Source of the DNA: a bacterium
Lineage (GTDB): Bacteria; Zixibacteria; MSB-5A5; GN15; FEB-12
Reading direction: 5' to 3'
Assembly (NCBI GenBank): GCA_020444475.1
Contig: JAHLKV010000003.1
Location: 434,001-498,000, forward strand
DNA length: 64,000 nt
Positions 17,001 through 25,059 of this stretch are shown here, in pieces; within the stretch, counting starts at the first letter, position 1; each line of letters begins with the position of its first letter. Below the pieces are notes generated by a model. It searched no databases, was not told where the DNA came from, and saw nothing but the letters and a program-made list of their open reading frames with translations. The position numbers were made by a program, and so were the translations under genes.

Positions 17001-17365
17001 TCGTGCGCCACGATGCCTTGCAGATCCCACCCGCCGTTCGTCCGCCTTCGCGGACTCACTCCGGGTGGGGCACAGTGGCGCGGTCGCCTGACAGTCGCAG
17101 GGCGGGTCCGTCCTCGAACCCGCCGTTCGTCCGCCTTCGCGGACTCACTCCGGGTGGGGCACAATGGCGCGGTCGCCTGACAGTCGCAGGGCGGGTCCGT
17201 CCTCGAACCCGCCGGTCGTCCGCCTTCGCGGACTCACTCCGGGTGGGGCACAATGGCGGGGTCACCTGACAGTTGTAGGGCGGGTCCGTCCTCGAACCCG
17301 CCGTTCGTCCGCCTTCGCGGACTCACTTCGGGTGGGGCATAACGGCGAGGTCGCCTGACAGCACA
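17001..17365 (+). repeat. Family-B 89-bp tandem repeat, about 4 copies
   Basis: The core ACCCGCCG-TTCGTCCGC recurs at 17029, 17118, 17207 and 17296 (exact period 89). Each unit has hairpin GTCCGC-CTTC-GCGGAC, then CACTCCGGGTGGGGCA, a ggTCGCCTGACAG segment, and a second hairpin GGCGGGT/ACCCGCC. Copies differ by single substitutions. Single copies occur at 15491-15568 and, inverted, at 40135-40189; the TCGCCTGACA segment resembles the palindrome at 60023-60046. Confidence 0.92.
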
Positions 17366-17375
17366 ATAGGCGGTG

Positions 17376-17801
17376 TTACTTCTCGTCGTCGCCGAGAATG
17401 TCGTCCAGGTCGACATCGTCGCCGGAGCCTTTGCCCTTGCCGTCCTTGACGAACGAGTCTTTGACCTTGCTGATCTTTTTGGCGATCGCCGGAATGGCGT
17501 CGATAATCGTGTCCCACTTCCCCTTGCCGGCCGGAAGCACCCGGACACCCTCGGCGTCCCAGACAATAAACGCCGCCGGCTCGATTTTGGCGCCGCCGCC
17601 ACCGCCGCCGCCAAACCCGGTCTTTCTCTCGTCCATGGCGCCTTCGCCCCCCCCGGCGCCGAACCCAAACGATATCTTCACGACCGGAATGACCGTCTTA
17701 TCCCCCACCGTCACCGGCTCGCCGATAATCGTCTCGGACTTGGCGATCTCTTTGAGCTCGCCGACCACGCCCCGAAGGACCTCAACTACGTTGTTAGACA
17801 T
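17376..17801 (-). CDS. GerW/YtfJ family sporulation-like protein
   Basis: A 141-residue protein matching the GerW (YtfJ) family: N-terminal helix VEVLRGVVGELKEIAKSE, the conserved GEPVTVGDKTVIPVVKISFGFG, a glycine-rich loop (GFGGGGGGG) and IEPAAFIVWDAEGVRVLP, then a charged acidic tail. In Bacillus, YtfJ/GerW acts in spore germination, but homologues are common in bacteria that do not sporulate and their role there is unknown. The start overlaps the DUF2953 gene by 8 bases, the same partner as ytfI-ytfJ in Bacillus. Confidence 0.88.
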   Translation of the reverse strand: MSNNVVEVLRGVVGELKEIAKSETIIGEPVTVGDKTVIPVVKISFGFGAGGGEGAMDERKTGFGGGGGGGAKIEPAAFIVWDAEGVRVLPAGKGKWDTIIDAIPAIAKKISKVKDSFVKDGKGKGSGDDVDLDDILGDDEK

Positions 17802-18498
17802 CCCTGTCTCCTTTCTTCTTCTGTATCACAGCACTCACTATTTTCGTTATCGGCAGCCGCCACAAGAGCCGCAGTGTCCGCCAGACCAGCGCATACAGCG
17901 GCAGGGCGATCGATAGCCGCACCGCTCCGCGAAACGACGCTTCCGTCCACACCGGCGTGAACCGGACATGCCCGCCAATCATCGGAATCGCCGCCGCTAC
18001 CGCCTGATAATACCCGTACGCTTCGCCGGTCAAATGCGGTTCATCGAATCCGGCCTCGATATCAGCCTCAAACTGCTCCAAAGTCAAGTCGCGGATCAGC
18101 TCGGTCCCGAACGAGACCACCGCCCGGGTGATCCGATCCCCCTTGCCGCGGATATCACGCCACCAGAGCGATCCAAACTGACGCGCCTCGGCCCACGCCT
18201 TCGCGGGCGATTCCAGAAGGAACTCCCGGATACCTCGACGTGGCTTCTCTGCTTTGGCCGAATTCTTCTTCGAATCGGGCTTCTTCTTTCGCTCCAGCGG
18301 AAATTCGCGAACCGCCACCCCGGCGATTTTGAGCGTACCACGTTTGGTGCGAAAATCGATCTCCGGACCCGATTGCCCCAGCCCCAGAAACACAATCCGC
18401 TGGCGGTCATCGAGAACCACCCGGATACGAAGTCTCAGGAGCAACGGCAGAGTCAGAAGTGCAAGTACGACTATGAGGATGTAGAGCCAGATCACCAT
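17794..18498 (-). CDS. DUF2953 membrane-anchored protein (YtfI-like)
   Basis: A 234-residue protein with an N-terminal transmembrane helix (WLYILIVVLALLTLPLLLRLRI) and a soluble domain: LGLGQSGPEIDFRTKRGTLKIAG, a lysine-rich linker, and C-terminal helices with TGEAYGYYQAVAAAIPMIG. Length, architecture and adjacency to a GerW gene fit DUF2953. A TATATT box lies 3 bases before the ATG. Cooperation with GerW is inferred from conserved gene pairing. Confidence 0.7.
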   Translation of the reverse strand: MVIWLYILIVVLALLTLPLLLRLRIRVVLDDRQRIVFLGLGQSGPEIDFRTKRGTLKIAGVAVREFPLERKKKPDSKKNSAKAEKPRRGIREFLLESPAKAWAEARQFGSLWWRDIRGKGDRITRAVVSFGTELIRDLTLEQFEADIEAGFDEPHLTGEAYGYYQAVAAAIPMIGGHVRFTPVWTEASFRGAVRLSIALPLYALVWRTLRLLWRLPITKIVSAVIQKKKGDRDV

Positions 18499-18501
18499 AG
18501 T

Positions 18502-18507
18502 AATATA
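18502..18507 (-). promoter_or_regulatory. TATATT box at the DUF2953 start
   Basis: TATATT ends 3 bases before the ATG of 17794-18498; a candidate -10 element implying a leaderless transcript, or only an AT-rich start region. Confidence 0.25.
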
Positions 18508-18618
18508 TTATCGGCTGATTCCTGAAGAAACCGATTTCGCAGCGGGGTTGCTACCCTCCACGGGGCGCGGCACTGATTCGCCATCAGCAGTGATACGCGA
18601 ACGACTGAAAATCGACGA

Positions 18619-19275
18619 TTAGTTGGTGGTTTTTGCCGACGGACAGAGCCTGGCAAGCGGACAATCGCCGCATTTGGGACGGCGGGCGATGCAGATCGCG
18701 CGACCGTGGTAGATCATCATGTGAGAAAAACGGATCCAGTCATCCCGGTCAATCACCTTCATCAGGTCGGTCTCGATCTTGACCGGGTCCGTATGGGCCG
18801 TCAGTTTGAGCAGCTTGCTGATCCGGGCCACATGGGTATCCACAACGATCCCCTCGGCGATCCCGAACCCGGCGCCGAGAATCACCGATGCGGTCTTTCT
18901 TCCCACCCCCGGCAGTTTAACCAACTGATCGATAGTTTGCGGTATCTTTCCGTCGAACTTCTCGACCAGCGCGACCGCCGAATTTTTGATCGATTTGGCC
19001 TTGGAGCGGAAGAATCCACACGACTGGATCAGCCCCTCGAGCTCGGAGATATCGGCCGATGCAAACTCCTCGACCGTCTTAAATCGCTCGAACAGGGCCG
19101 GAGTCGTCATGTTCACCCGTTCGTCGGTGCATTGCGCCGACAGAATTGTCGCCACCATCAGTTGGTGGACGGAGTCATAGTCGAGCGAGGTTCTGGCGTC
19201 GGGATAGGTCTTTTTGAGCAGGGCGACGATCTGCTTTGCCCGGGCGGCCCTGTCTGTAAGCGATTCTCGCGGCAT
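18619..19275 (-). CDS. nth: Endonuclease III (DNA glycosylase/AP lyase)
   Basis: A 218-residue base-excision repair enzyme. The helix-hairpin-helix LPGVGRKTA contains catalytic Lys127, and VDTH contains Asp146. The C-terminal [4Fe-4S] loop has Cys195-x6-Cys202-x2-Cys205-x5-Cys211. It starts 3 bases after the prmC stop and is the last gene of the rpmE-to-nth run. Confidence 0.96.
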   Translation of the reverse strand: MPRESLTDRAARAKQIVALLKKTYPDARTSLDYDSVHQLMVATILSAQCTDERVNMTTPALFERFKTVEEFASADISELEGLIQSCGFFRSKAKSIKNSAVALVEKFDGKIPQTIDQLVKLPGVGRKTASVILGAGFGIAEGIVVDTHVARISKLLKLTAHTDPVKIETDLMKVIDRDDWIRFSHMMIYHGRAICIARRPKCGDCPLARLCPSAKTTN

Positions 19276-19278
19276 GGG

Positions 19279-20142
19279 CTACCTGTCACATCCCAGCATG
19301 ATGATGCGGTCAATATCGTTCAGGTCGCGGATAATGGAAAGCGACGTGTACCGGGCGTCGTGTTCGGTCAGGGCGGCGACTTTTTCCGCCTGATCGTAGC
19401 CGATCTCGAAAATCAGCCGGCCGTGCTCGGCCAGATAGTCCGGTGCCTCGGCAACGAGACGGCGGATAACATCCAGTCCTTCGGGGCCGGCGGTCATGGC
19501 GACTTTTGGGTCGGCCTTAACTTCGGGCGGCAAACCCTCATAGTCCGGCTCGGCGATATACGGCGGATTGGAAAGAATCAGATCAAACCGCTCACCGACT
19601 TTCAGCGACGACAACAGATCGGACTGCCGGAACTCGACTCGATCGGCGACTCCGATCGTCGACGCATTGCGGCGGGCCACCTCGATCGCTTCTTCGGAGA
19701 TGTCGAGCGATACTACCGTGCAATCAGGTCGCTCAGCCGCCATAGTGACCGAGATAACCCCGGAACCGACACCGACATCGAGGACTCTGGGATGTGCGAT
19801 CCCGGCAGCATTGAGATAGCCGAGCGCGGTCTCGCAGAGCGTCTCGGTTTCCGGAGTTGGGACCATAACAGCGGGCGTGACATAAAAATCGCGGCCATAA
19901 AACGGGGCCTCTTCGAGTATGTACTGAAGCGGTTCCCGCGTGAGGCGGCGAGACATGATGGCTTCGAACTTCGCAGCGACAGCCTCGTCCACCTGCTCCA
20001 GACCGTTCAGATAAAGATGCAGCCGATCAACTTTGAGCAGGTGACAGAGCATCCACTCGATCTCGTTGGCCGCATGATCGATACCGACGGACTCGAGTCG
20101 ACTGCGATGCCTGGTGATGAACGGGGCCAGAGACTCGTTCAC
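19279..20142 (-). CDS. prmC: Release factor glutamine N5-methyltransferase
   Basis: A 287-residue class I SAM methyltransferase that methylates the Gln of the GGQ motif of RF1/RF2. It has the N-terminal helical domain, SAM motif VLDVGVGSGVISVT and the substrate-binding NPPY in LILSNPPYIAEPDY. The GTG start overlaps the stop of the upstream membrane protein by 4 bases (GTGA). Its substrate gene prfA lies two genes upstream. Confidence 0.96.
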   Translation of the reverse strand: MNESLAPFITRHRSRLESVGIDHAANEIEWMLCHLLKVDRLHLYLNGLEQVDEAVAAKFEAIMSRRLTREPLQYILEEAPFYGRDFYVTPAVMVPTPETETLCETALGYLNAAGIAHPRVLDVGVGSGVISVTMAAERPDCTVVSLDISEEAIEVARRNASTIGVADRVEFRQSDLLSSLKVGERFDLILSNPPYIAEPDYEGLPPEVKADPKVAMTAGPEGLDVIRRLVAEAPDYLAEHGRLIFEIGYDQAEKVAALTEHDARYTSLSIIRDLNDIDRIIMLGCDR

Positions 20143-21110
20143 GAGATGGTCCTCACGCGTCGGGCGTGGATCAGTGACAGCACATACGCCAGCGCTGCCA
20201 GACCGATAAAACCAAAACAGACCACCCGGGTCAGAAGAGGCGAGAACTGGATCGAGTGCGGGATCAGGTAGATCAGGAGCATGAATACAAACGCACCGAC
20301 AGTGAGCCGGCCGATGGTGTTCGGTGAAAACAGATCACGGCCGAACCGTCCTCGCGTAAGCGAACCGAGCGAAGAGAGCATGACGAAAAGAAAATACACT
20401 ATGAGAAGTTGCGTCTTGTTGTCGGTGGCGTCGGTGCCGAATGGGACACCCTCCCACACCACACCAAAGGCATACCAGTTCATGCCGAACCCGAAGGGGT
20501 AGCCGCCGATAACTGCCGAGATGGTTCCGATCGCGATCCAGAATGCACTCGGGTGAGCGTCGCCGGCACCGCGGACCAGGCCTATCGCGTGGAGGGCGGC
20601 TATCACTATGCAGAAGACAGTGATGAACATAAACACGATATGCGGGATGAGAATCCCCGGCGGCACCTCACCGATGTACTTCACGAACAGCGGAGCACCG
20701 TCGGGTGTAGTCAAACGCGCACGTGTTCGGCCGTCGCCATTGGTGACTTCGAACGTATAGTACTCTCGTTTGCCGCGCTCACCGGCGGTGACAACTACAC
20801 CGTAGGTCGAACTCGCCGAATCGAGCAGCCGGGTCGGACGGGTATCATAGGACTCGAACGGGGTCTCTTTGCCGCGATCAGGCCCGGTGGTGCGATAGAC
20901 GACCGACTGGGCCGGGTCGGGACGAGGCGAGATACTGACAGTCAGGGTGTCGGATTCAAGCGCCGTGATTTTCGGGACGGTGGTCAGCGCAAACGTGTAA
21001 CCGTTGTCGGTGCACACGATGTGGTCGGGGCGGCCGCGCGATGTATTGCGCGCCACAAACAGCATGGCGACCGTCAGCACGATAGCTGCGATGATCCGGA
21101 AAGTCGCCAT
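20139..21110 (-). CDS. Multi-pass membrane protein of unknown function, between prfA and prmC
   Basis: A 323-residue protein. An N-terminal transmembrane helix (ATFRIIAAIVLTVAMLFVA) is followed by an extracytoplasmic beta-rich domain (about residues 25-150, with TLTVSISPRPDPA and YYTFEVTNGDG). About five more helices follow (IVFMFITVFCIVIAALHAI, a GYPFGFGMNWYAFG loop, LLIVYFLFVMLSSLG, LTVGAFVFMLLIYLI, VVCFGFIGLAALAYVLSLI). Start ATG 21110 is 6 bases after the prfA stop; a TTG two codons earlier is less likely. It is inserted in the usual prfA-prmC pair. No family recognised. Confidence 0.75.
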   Translation of the reverse strand: MATFRIIAAIVLTVAMLFVARNTSRGRPDHIVCTDNGYTFALTTVPKITALESDTLTVSISPRPDPAQSVVYRTTGPDRGKETPFESYDTRPTRLLDSASSTYGVVVTAGERGKREYYTFEVTNGDGRTRARLTTPDGAPLFVKYIGEVPPGILIPHIVFMFITVFCIVIAALHAIGLVRGAGDAHPSAFWIAIGTISAVIGGYPFGFGMNWYAFGVVWEGVPFGTDATDNKTQLLIVYFLFVMLSSLGSLTRGRFGRDLFSPNTIGRLTVGAFVFMLLIYLIPHSIQFSPLLTRVVCFGFIGLAALAYVLSLIHARRVRTIS

Positions 21111-21116
21111 GAACAA

Positions 21117-22199
<1,083 letters not shown>

Positions 22200-22271
22200 A
22201 TAACTATCCCAATGGGTTTACGAGGCGATCATTATAATGATAAGGGAGAACGGTATTGGCTGCAAGCGCAG

Positions 22272-23240
22272 CTAGCTGACCGGTGTGCGGCGGGATTCGA
22301 GTTTGGACTCGGTGATGCCGAGCGCAGCCTCAAGAGCGGCGATGCCGACCTCGAGCTGGTCCCGCGACGGTTCTTTGGTCGTAATCTTCTGGAGCCAGAG
22401 ACCGGGGGCGATCAAAATCCTGGTGATGGCGTTGTCGCGGGTCTTACCGGAGAGCTTGAGCAGTTCGAAGGATGTTCCGGCGACAATCGGCAGCAGCGCG
22501 AAATGGACGCCGAACCGTGCAAAGAGAGTCGGTGGATGACCGGCCCAGACAGCGTAGAGCGTGTCCGAGATCGCGTAGACCAAAACCGCCAGCAGTGCGA
22601 CAATGAGTATAAACGACGTACCGCACCGCGGATGGAAACGGGTATGACAGGCGACCTTCTCCGGAACCAGTTCATCGCCCATCTCGTAGGCGTAGATCGA
22701 CTTGTGCTCGGCGCCGTGATACTGGAAGATGCGCTTGAACTCCCCGAAAAACGATATCGCCCACACGTAGGCGACAAACATGGTCAGGCGTATGGCGCCG
22801 GCGACCAGGTTGAAGCCGACCGCTTCCTTCTGGATGTTGAGCAGGTCGGTGATGGCGAGTGGGATCAGGAAAAACACGCCAATGCCGAGCGCCAGCGCAA
22901 ACGCGGCGGTCAGGCCGAGATACAGGGCATTCTGTTTCTGTTTCTTCTCCGGAACCTCTTCCCCCTTCTGCGCCGCTTCGAGCTTCTCGGCTTCCTTGAC
23001 GGCGATATCGGCTGAGAAGTTCAGCGTGCGGATGCCGATGATCAGCATCTCGACAAACGCGACCGCGCCGCGGAGAATGGGAACATTGAGCAGTTTGTGA
23101 CGCGTAGCCAGTGACCTGTAGTCTTCGGTCTTGACGAGGATCTCCCCGCTGGGAATTCGTACGGCGGTCGCGACCTTGTCTTTCGACCGCATCATGACAC
23201 CCTCGATTACCGCTTGTCCGCCTACATTGAGATCCGGCAT
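22272..23240 (-). CDS. DUF1385 membrane protein (YqhQ-like)
   Basis: A 322-residue DUF1385 protein. It begins with the hallmark VGGQAVIEGVMMR, has a HKLLNVPILRGAVAF segment, about four transmembrane helices and EYHGAEHKS-like FQYHGAEHKSIYAYE and HPRCGTSF (conserved His and Cys, possibly metal-binding). Start ATG 23240 (GAGGAAG just before it); a TTG start 17 codons upstream would lie inside the rpmE terminator. The rpmE-DUF1385-prfA-prmC order is found in many bacteria. Molecular function unknown. Confidence 0.9.
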   Translation of the reverse strand: MPDLNVGGQAVIEGVMMRSKDKVATAVRIPSGEILVKTEDYRSLATRHKLLNVPILRGAVAFVEMLIIGIRTLNFSADIAVKEAEKLEAAQKGEEVPEKKQKQNALYLGLTAAFALALGIGVFFLIPLAITDLLNIQKEAVGFNLVAGAIRLTMFVAYVWAISFFGEFKRIFQYHGAEHKSIYAYEMGDELVPEKVACHTRFHPRCGTSFILIVALLAVLVYAISDTLYAVWAGHPPTLFARFGVHFALLPIVAGTSFELLKLSGKTRDNAITRILIAPGLWLQKITTKEPSRDQLEVGIAALEAALGITESKLESRRTPVS

Positions 23241-23289
23241 CGCTTCCTCAGGATCGGCAGTGTCGAAACTGCCGGGTACGTTGATCAGC

Positions 23290-23317
23290 AAAAAGGCGAG
23301 CCGGAGTCAGCTCGCCC
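23290..23317 (-). terminator. Terminator of rpmE
   Basis: Minus-strand stem GGCGAGC/GCTCGCC around a TGACTCCG loop, followed by five T, 23 bases past the rpmE stop. It separates rpmE from the DUF1385-prfA operon, fully or partially. Confidence 0.85.
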
Positions 23318-23339
23318 ATACCCGATTGGGGCTTTCGCC

Positions 23340-23552
23340 TCAGTCTTTCTTCTGAAACTTCGCGTATTTGCGGCGGAACCGCTCCACACGACCGGCCGTA
23401 TCGATCAGCTTCTGCTTGCCGGTAAAGAACGGATGACAGTTGGAGCAGATTTCGACGTTGATCGACTTGCGCGTCGAACGGGTCGGATAGGTCGCCCCGC
23501 AGGCGCAGGTGATCGTAATCTCGTTGTATTCAGGATGGATTCCCGGTTTCAC
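23340..23552 (-). CDS. rpmE: 50S ribosomal protein bL31, zinc-binding type
   Basis: A 70-residue protein with the zinc-binding cysteines of C+ bL31: TCACGATY (CxC) and [14 protein letters not shown] (CxxC). The [17 protein letters not shown] block is diagnostic. GTG start after GAGGTGA. Followed by its own terminator. Confidence 0.97.
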   Translation of the reverse strand: MKPGIHPEYNEITITCACGATYPTRSTRKSINVEICSNCHPFFTGKQKLIDTAGRVERFRRKYAKFQKKD

Positions 23553-23779
23553 TTCGCATCACCTCAAAATCGAAAAAAACGATTGTATCGGCCCTGCCGC
23601 ATCTATCGGCAGTATCCGAAAACTTCCAAGTTGCACAGTATACAACACTTCGCCAAAAACGCAAGGACTTATCACCCGGCTTTACTGCCTTGGCCGGTTT
23701 GACAGAAGAAACGTCCGGTCCCCTCCAGAGTTCCCGACCGGAACTCTGCGTCCTTCCTATCGCATTCCCCTGCAACGGC

Positions 23780-24442
23780 TTAACTACAGTTGCAGCGAAG
23801 CGCGACCGACCAGTAATACGTTCCGAAGGTCAGCCGGTCGAGATTGAACCGGGGGACGAAACACCCCCGAAGCTCCTGTTCGGTGAAGTAATTCTTCAGG
23901 ATCTCGTACTCGCGGCCGTCGTTGAGGCGCCGTGTCTTGAAGTTGTTCCCGTGCTGATCGAAGCGGGTGTGTTCATGAAGCGGGTCGTCTTCGAACGGGT
24001 TATTGTCAATCATCCAGATACGACCATCGGGGGCAAGCGGCCGGCGGATCATCTCGAAGAAGTCGTCATAGTTCTCCCGCGGCTGATGCGAAAACCAAAA
24101 GCCCAACGCGATCAAACCGAAACTTGCCGGGGGGGCGTTGTAGAGTGTCATATCTGATTCGATCAAATCGACCGGGCAGCCGAATGACTTGGAGGCCGCG
24201 ATTTGGAGCATCTCTTTCGACAGATCAACAGCGACAATCGACTCGGCAGTCTCGGACATGATTCTGGTCCACCACCCCGAGCCGCAGGCGAACTCCAGCA
24301 CGCGCCGACCTTTCGCGAGGGTTCGAAGTCGGTCGGCCTCGTCGGCCAGCTCCTTCTGTCGCACCGGATCATCGCGGTGGTAGATAGCTTCGTACTCGCG
24401 CGCCCGGTCGCGGTAGTATTGCACCGTCTGGTGGTCGGTCAT
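23780..24442 (-). CDS. SAM-dependent methyltransferase, class I
   Basis: A 220-residue Methyltransf_25-like enzyme. Motif I is VLEFACGSGWWT; the acidic SAM-ribose ligand is in VAVDLSKEML; motif II-like DMTLYNAPPASFGLIALGFWFSH; and a motif III loop follows (MIRRPLAPDGRIWMID). The ATG overlaps the stop of the FMN-oxidoreductase gene by 4 bases. Substrate unknown. Last gene of the long minus-strand run starting at gcvT. Confidence 0.85.
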   Translation of the reverse strand: MTDHQTVQYYRDRAREYEAIYHRDDPVRQKELADEADRLRTLAKGRRVLEFACGSGWWTRIMSETAESIVAVDLSKEMLQIAASKSFGCPVDLIESDMTLYNAPPASFGLIALGFWFSHQPRENYDDFFEMIRRPLAPDGRIWMIDNNPFEDDPLHEHTRFDQHGNNFKTRRLNDGREYEILKNYFTEQELRGCFVPRFNLDRLTFGTYYWSVALRCNCS

Positions 24443-25059
24443 TGGTTGCCCTTCAGTCGTTGAGCCAGATGTTTCCCCAGCGAACGCGCCTCTTCCATTG
24501 CCGCGGCATCATCGCGCGCCGTTCCATAGCGGGTGAAGTCCGGAGACTTGTATGTCACCACCCCTTCGTTGACGACTTCAATCCATTTGAAAAAGCCTGC
24601 GATACAGCGTCGGGCGCCCTCGAACCAGCCGTTGTCGGTACCCACCAGCACCATCGCCCCCGGGCGTTTGTGCTTCAGCAGCTTGATGAAGTCATGATCG
24701 GGATCGGTGTGCTCGAAATCTGCCGGCCGAAGGCAGTTGCAGCGGTCGATGAACCGCTTGGTCTGCGCCGATACGGCATCGAAATAGATCGGCGACCCGA
24801 TCAGCAGACAGTCACACTCGACAAGTCGCTGATAGAGCGGGGCCATACCGTCATCGTAAAAACAAAAGTCGGGTGTCGGCGCCATGCCGCAGGCCTGGCA
24901 CGGCAGGACGTCAACCTCATTCAGGCGCGTGAAATAATGATCTACTTCGGCATAGCCCTCAAGCGACGTACGAATGGCACTGGCGGCTTCGTGAAGGAGG
25001 ATCTCAGTCGATGACCCTTTGACCGGCGAGCCGGAGAGTGAGAGCAGCTTAATCGTCAC
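24439..25059 (-). CDS. NADPH-dependent FMN reductase / flavodoxin-fold oxidoreductase
   Basis: A 206-residue flavodoxin-like protein. The FMN phosphate loop is LLSLSGSPVKGSSTE; CQACGM and CDCLLIGSPIYFDAVSAQTKRFIDR are typical of iron-sulfur flavoprotein/NADPH:FMN reductase relatives; VGTDNG lines the flavin. The start is the GTG at 25059, with GGAGG 6 bases upstream inside the ABC-F gene, giving an 11-base overlap with that gene. The exact electron partner is unknown. Confidence 0.82.
   Translation of the reverse strand: MTIKLLSLSGSPVKGSSTEILLHEAASAIRTSLEGYAEVDHYFTRLNEVDVLPCQACGMAPTPDFCFYDDGMAPLYQRLVECDCLLIGSPIYFDAVSAQTKRFIDRCNCLRPADFEHTDPDHDFIKLLKHKRPGAMVLVGTDNGWFEGARRCIAGFFKWIEVVNEGVVTYKSPDFTRYGTARDDAAAMEEARSLGKHLAQRLKGNQ

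Larger units (their letters stand above)
16877..17375. other. Gene-free region filled by repeats (right part of the hot spot)
   Basis: Half a kilobase between the two-helix membrane protein and the convergent GerW gene. It is occupied by two 25-bp direct repeats (16890-16943) and the 89-bp family-B array (17001-17365). Open frames on both strands merely translate the repeat. Confidence 0.8.

Noticed and set aside
15917-17365. Possible CRISPR array
   Set aside because: Units are contiguous 89-90-bp repeats with no unique spacers and no cas genes in the window.
17794-18498. Sporulation capacity inferred from GerW, DUF2953 and SpoVG
   Set aside because: These families are common in non-spore-formers, and no spore-specific sigma or coat genes are present; the diderm LPS and LpoB genes argue against it.
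18706-20271. A 521-codon plus-strand open frame antisense to nth and prmC
   Set aside because: Long antisense frames are expected with this codon bias; both minus-strand genes have complete catalytic motifs, and the antisense product matches nothing.
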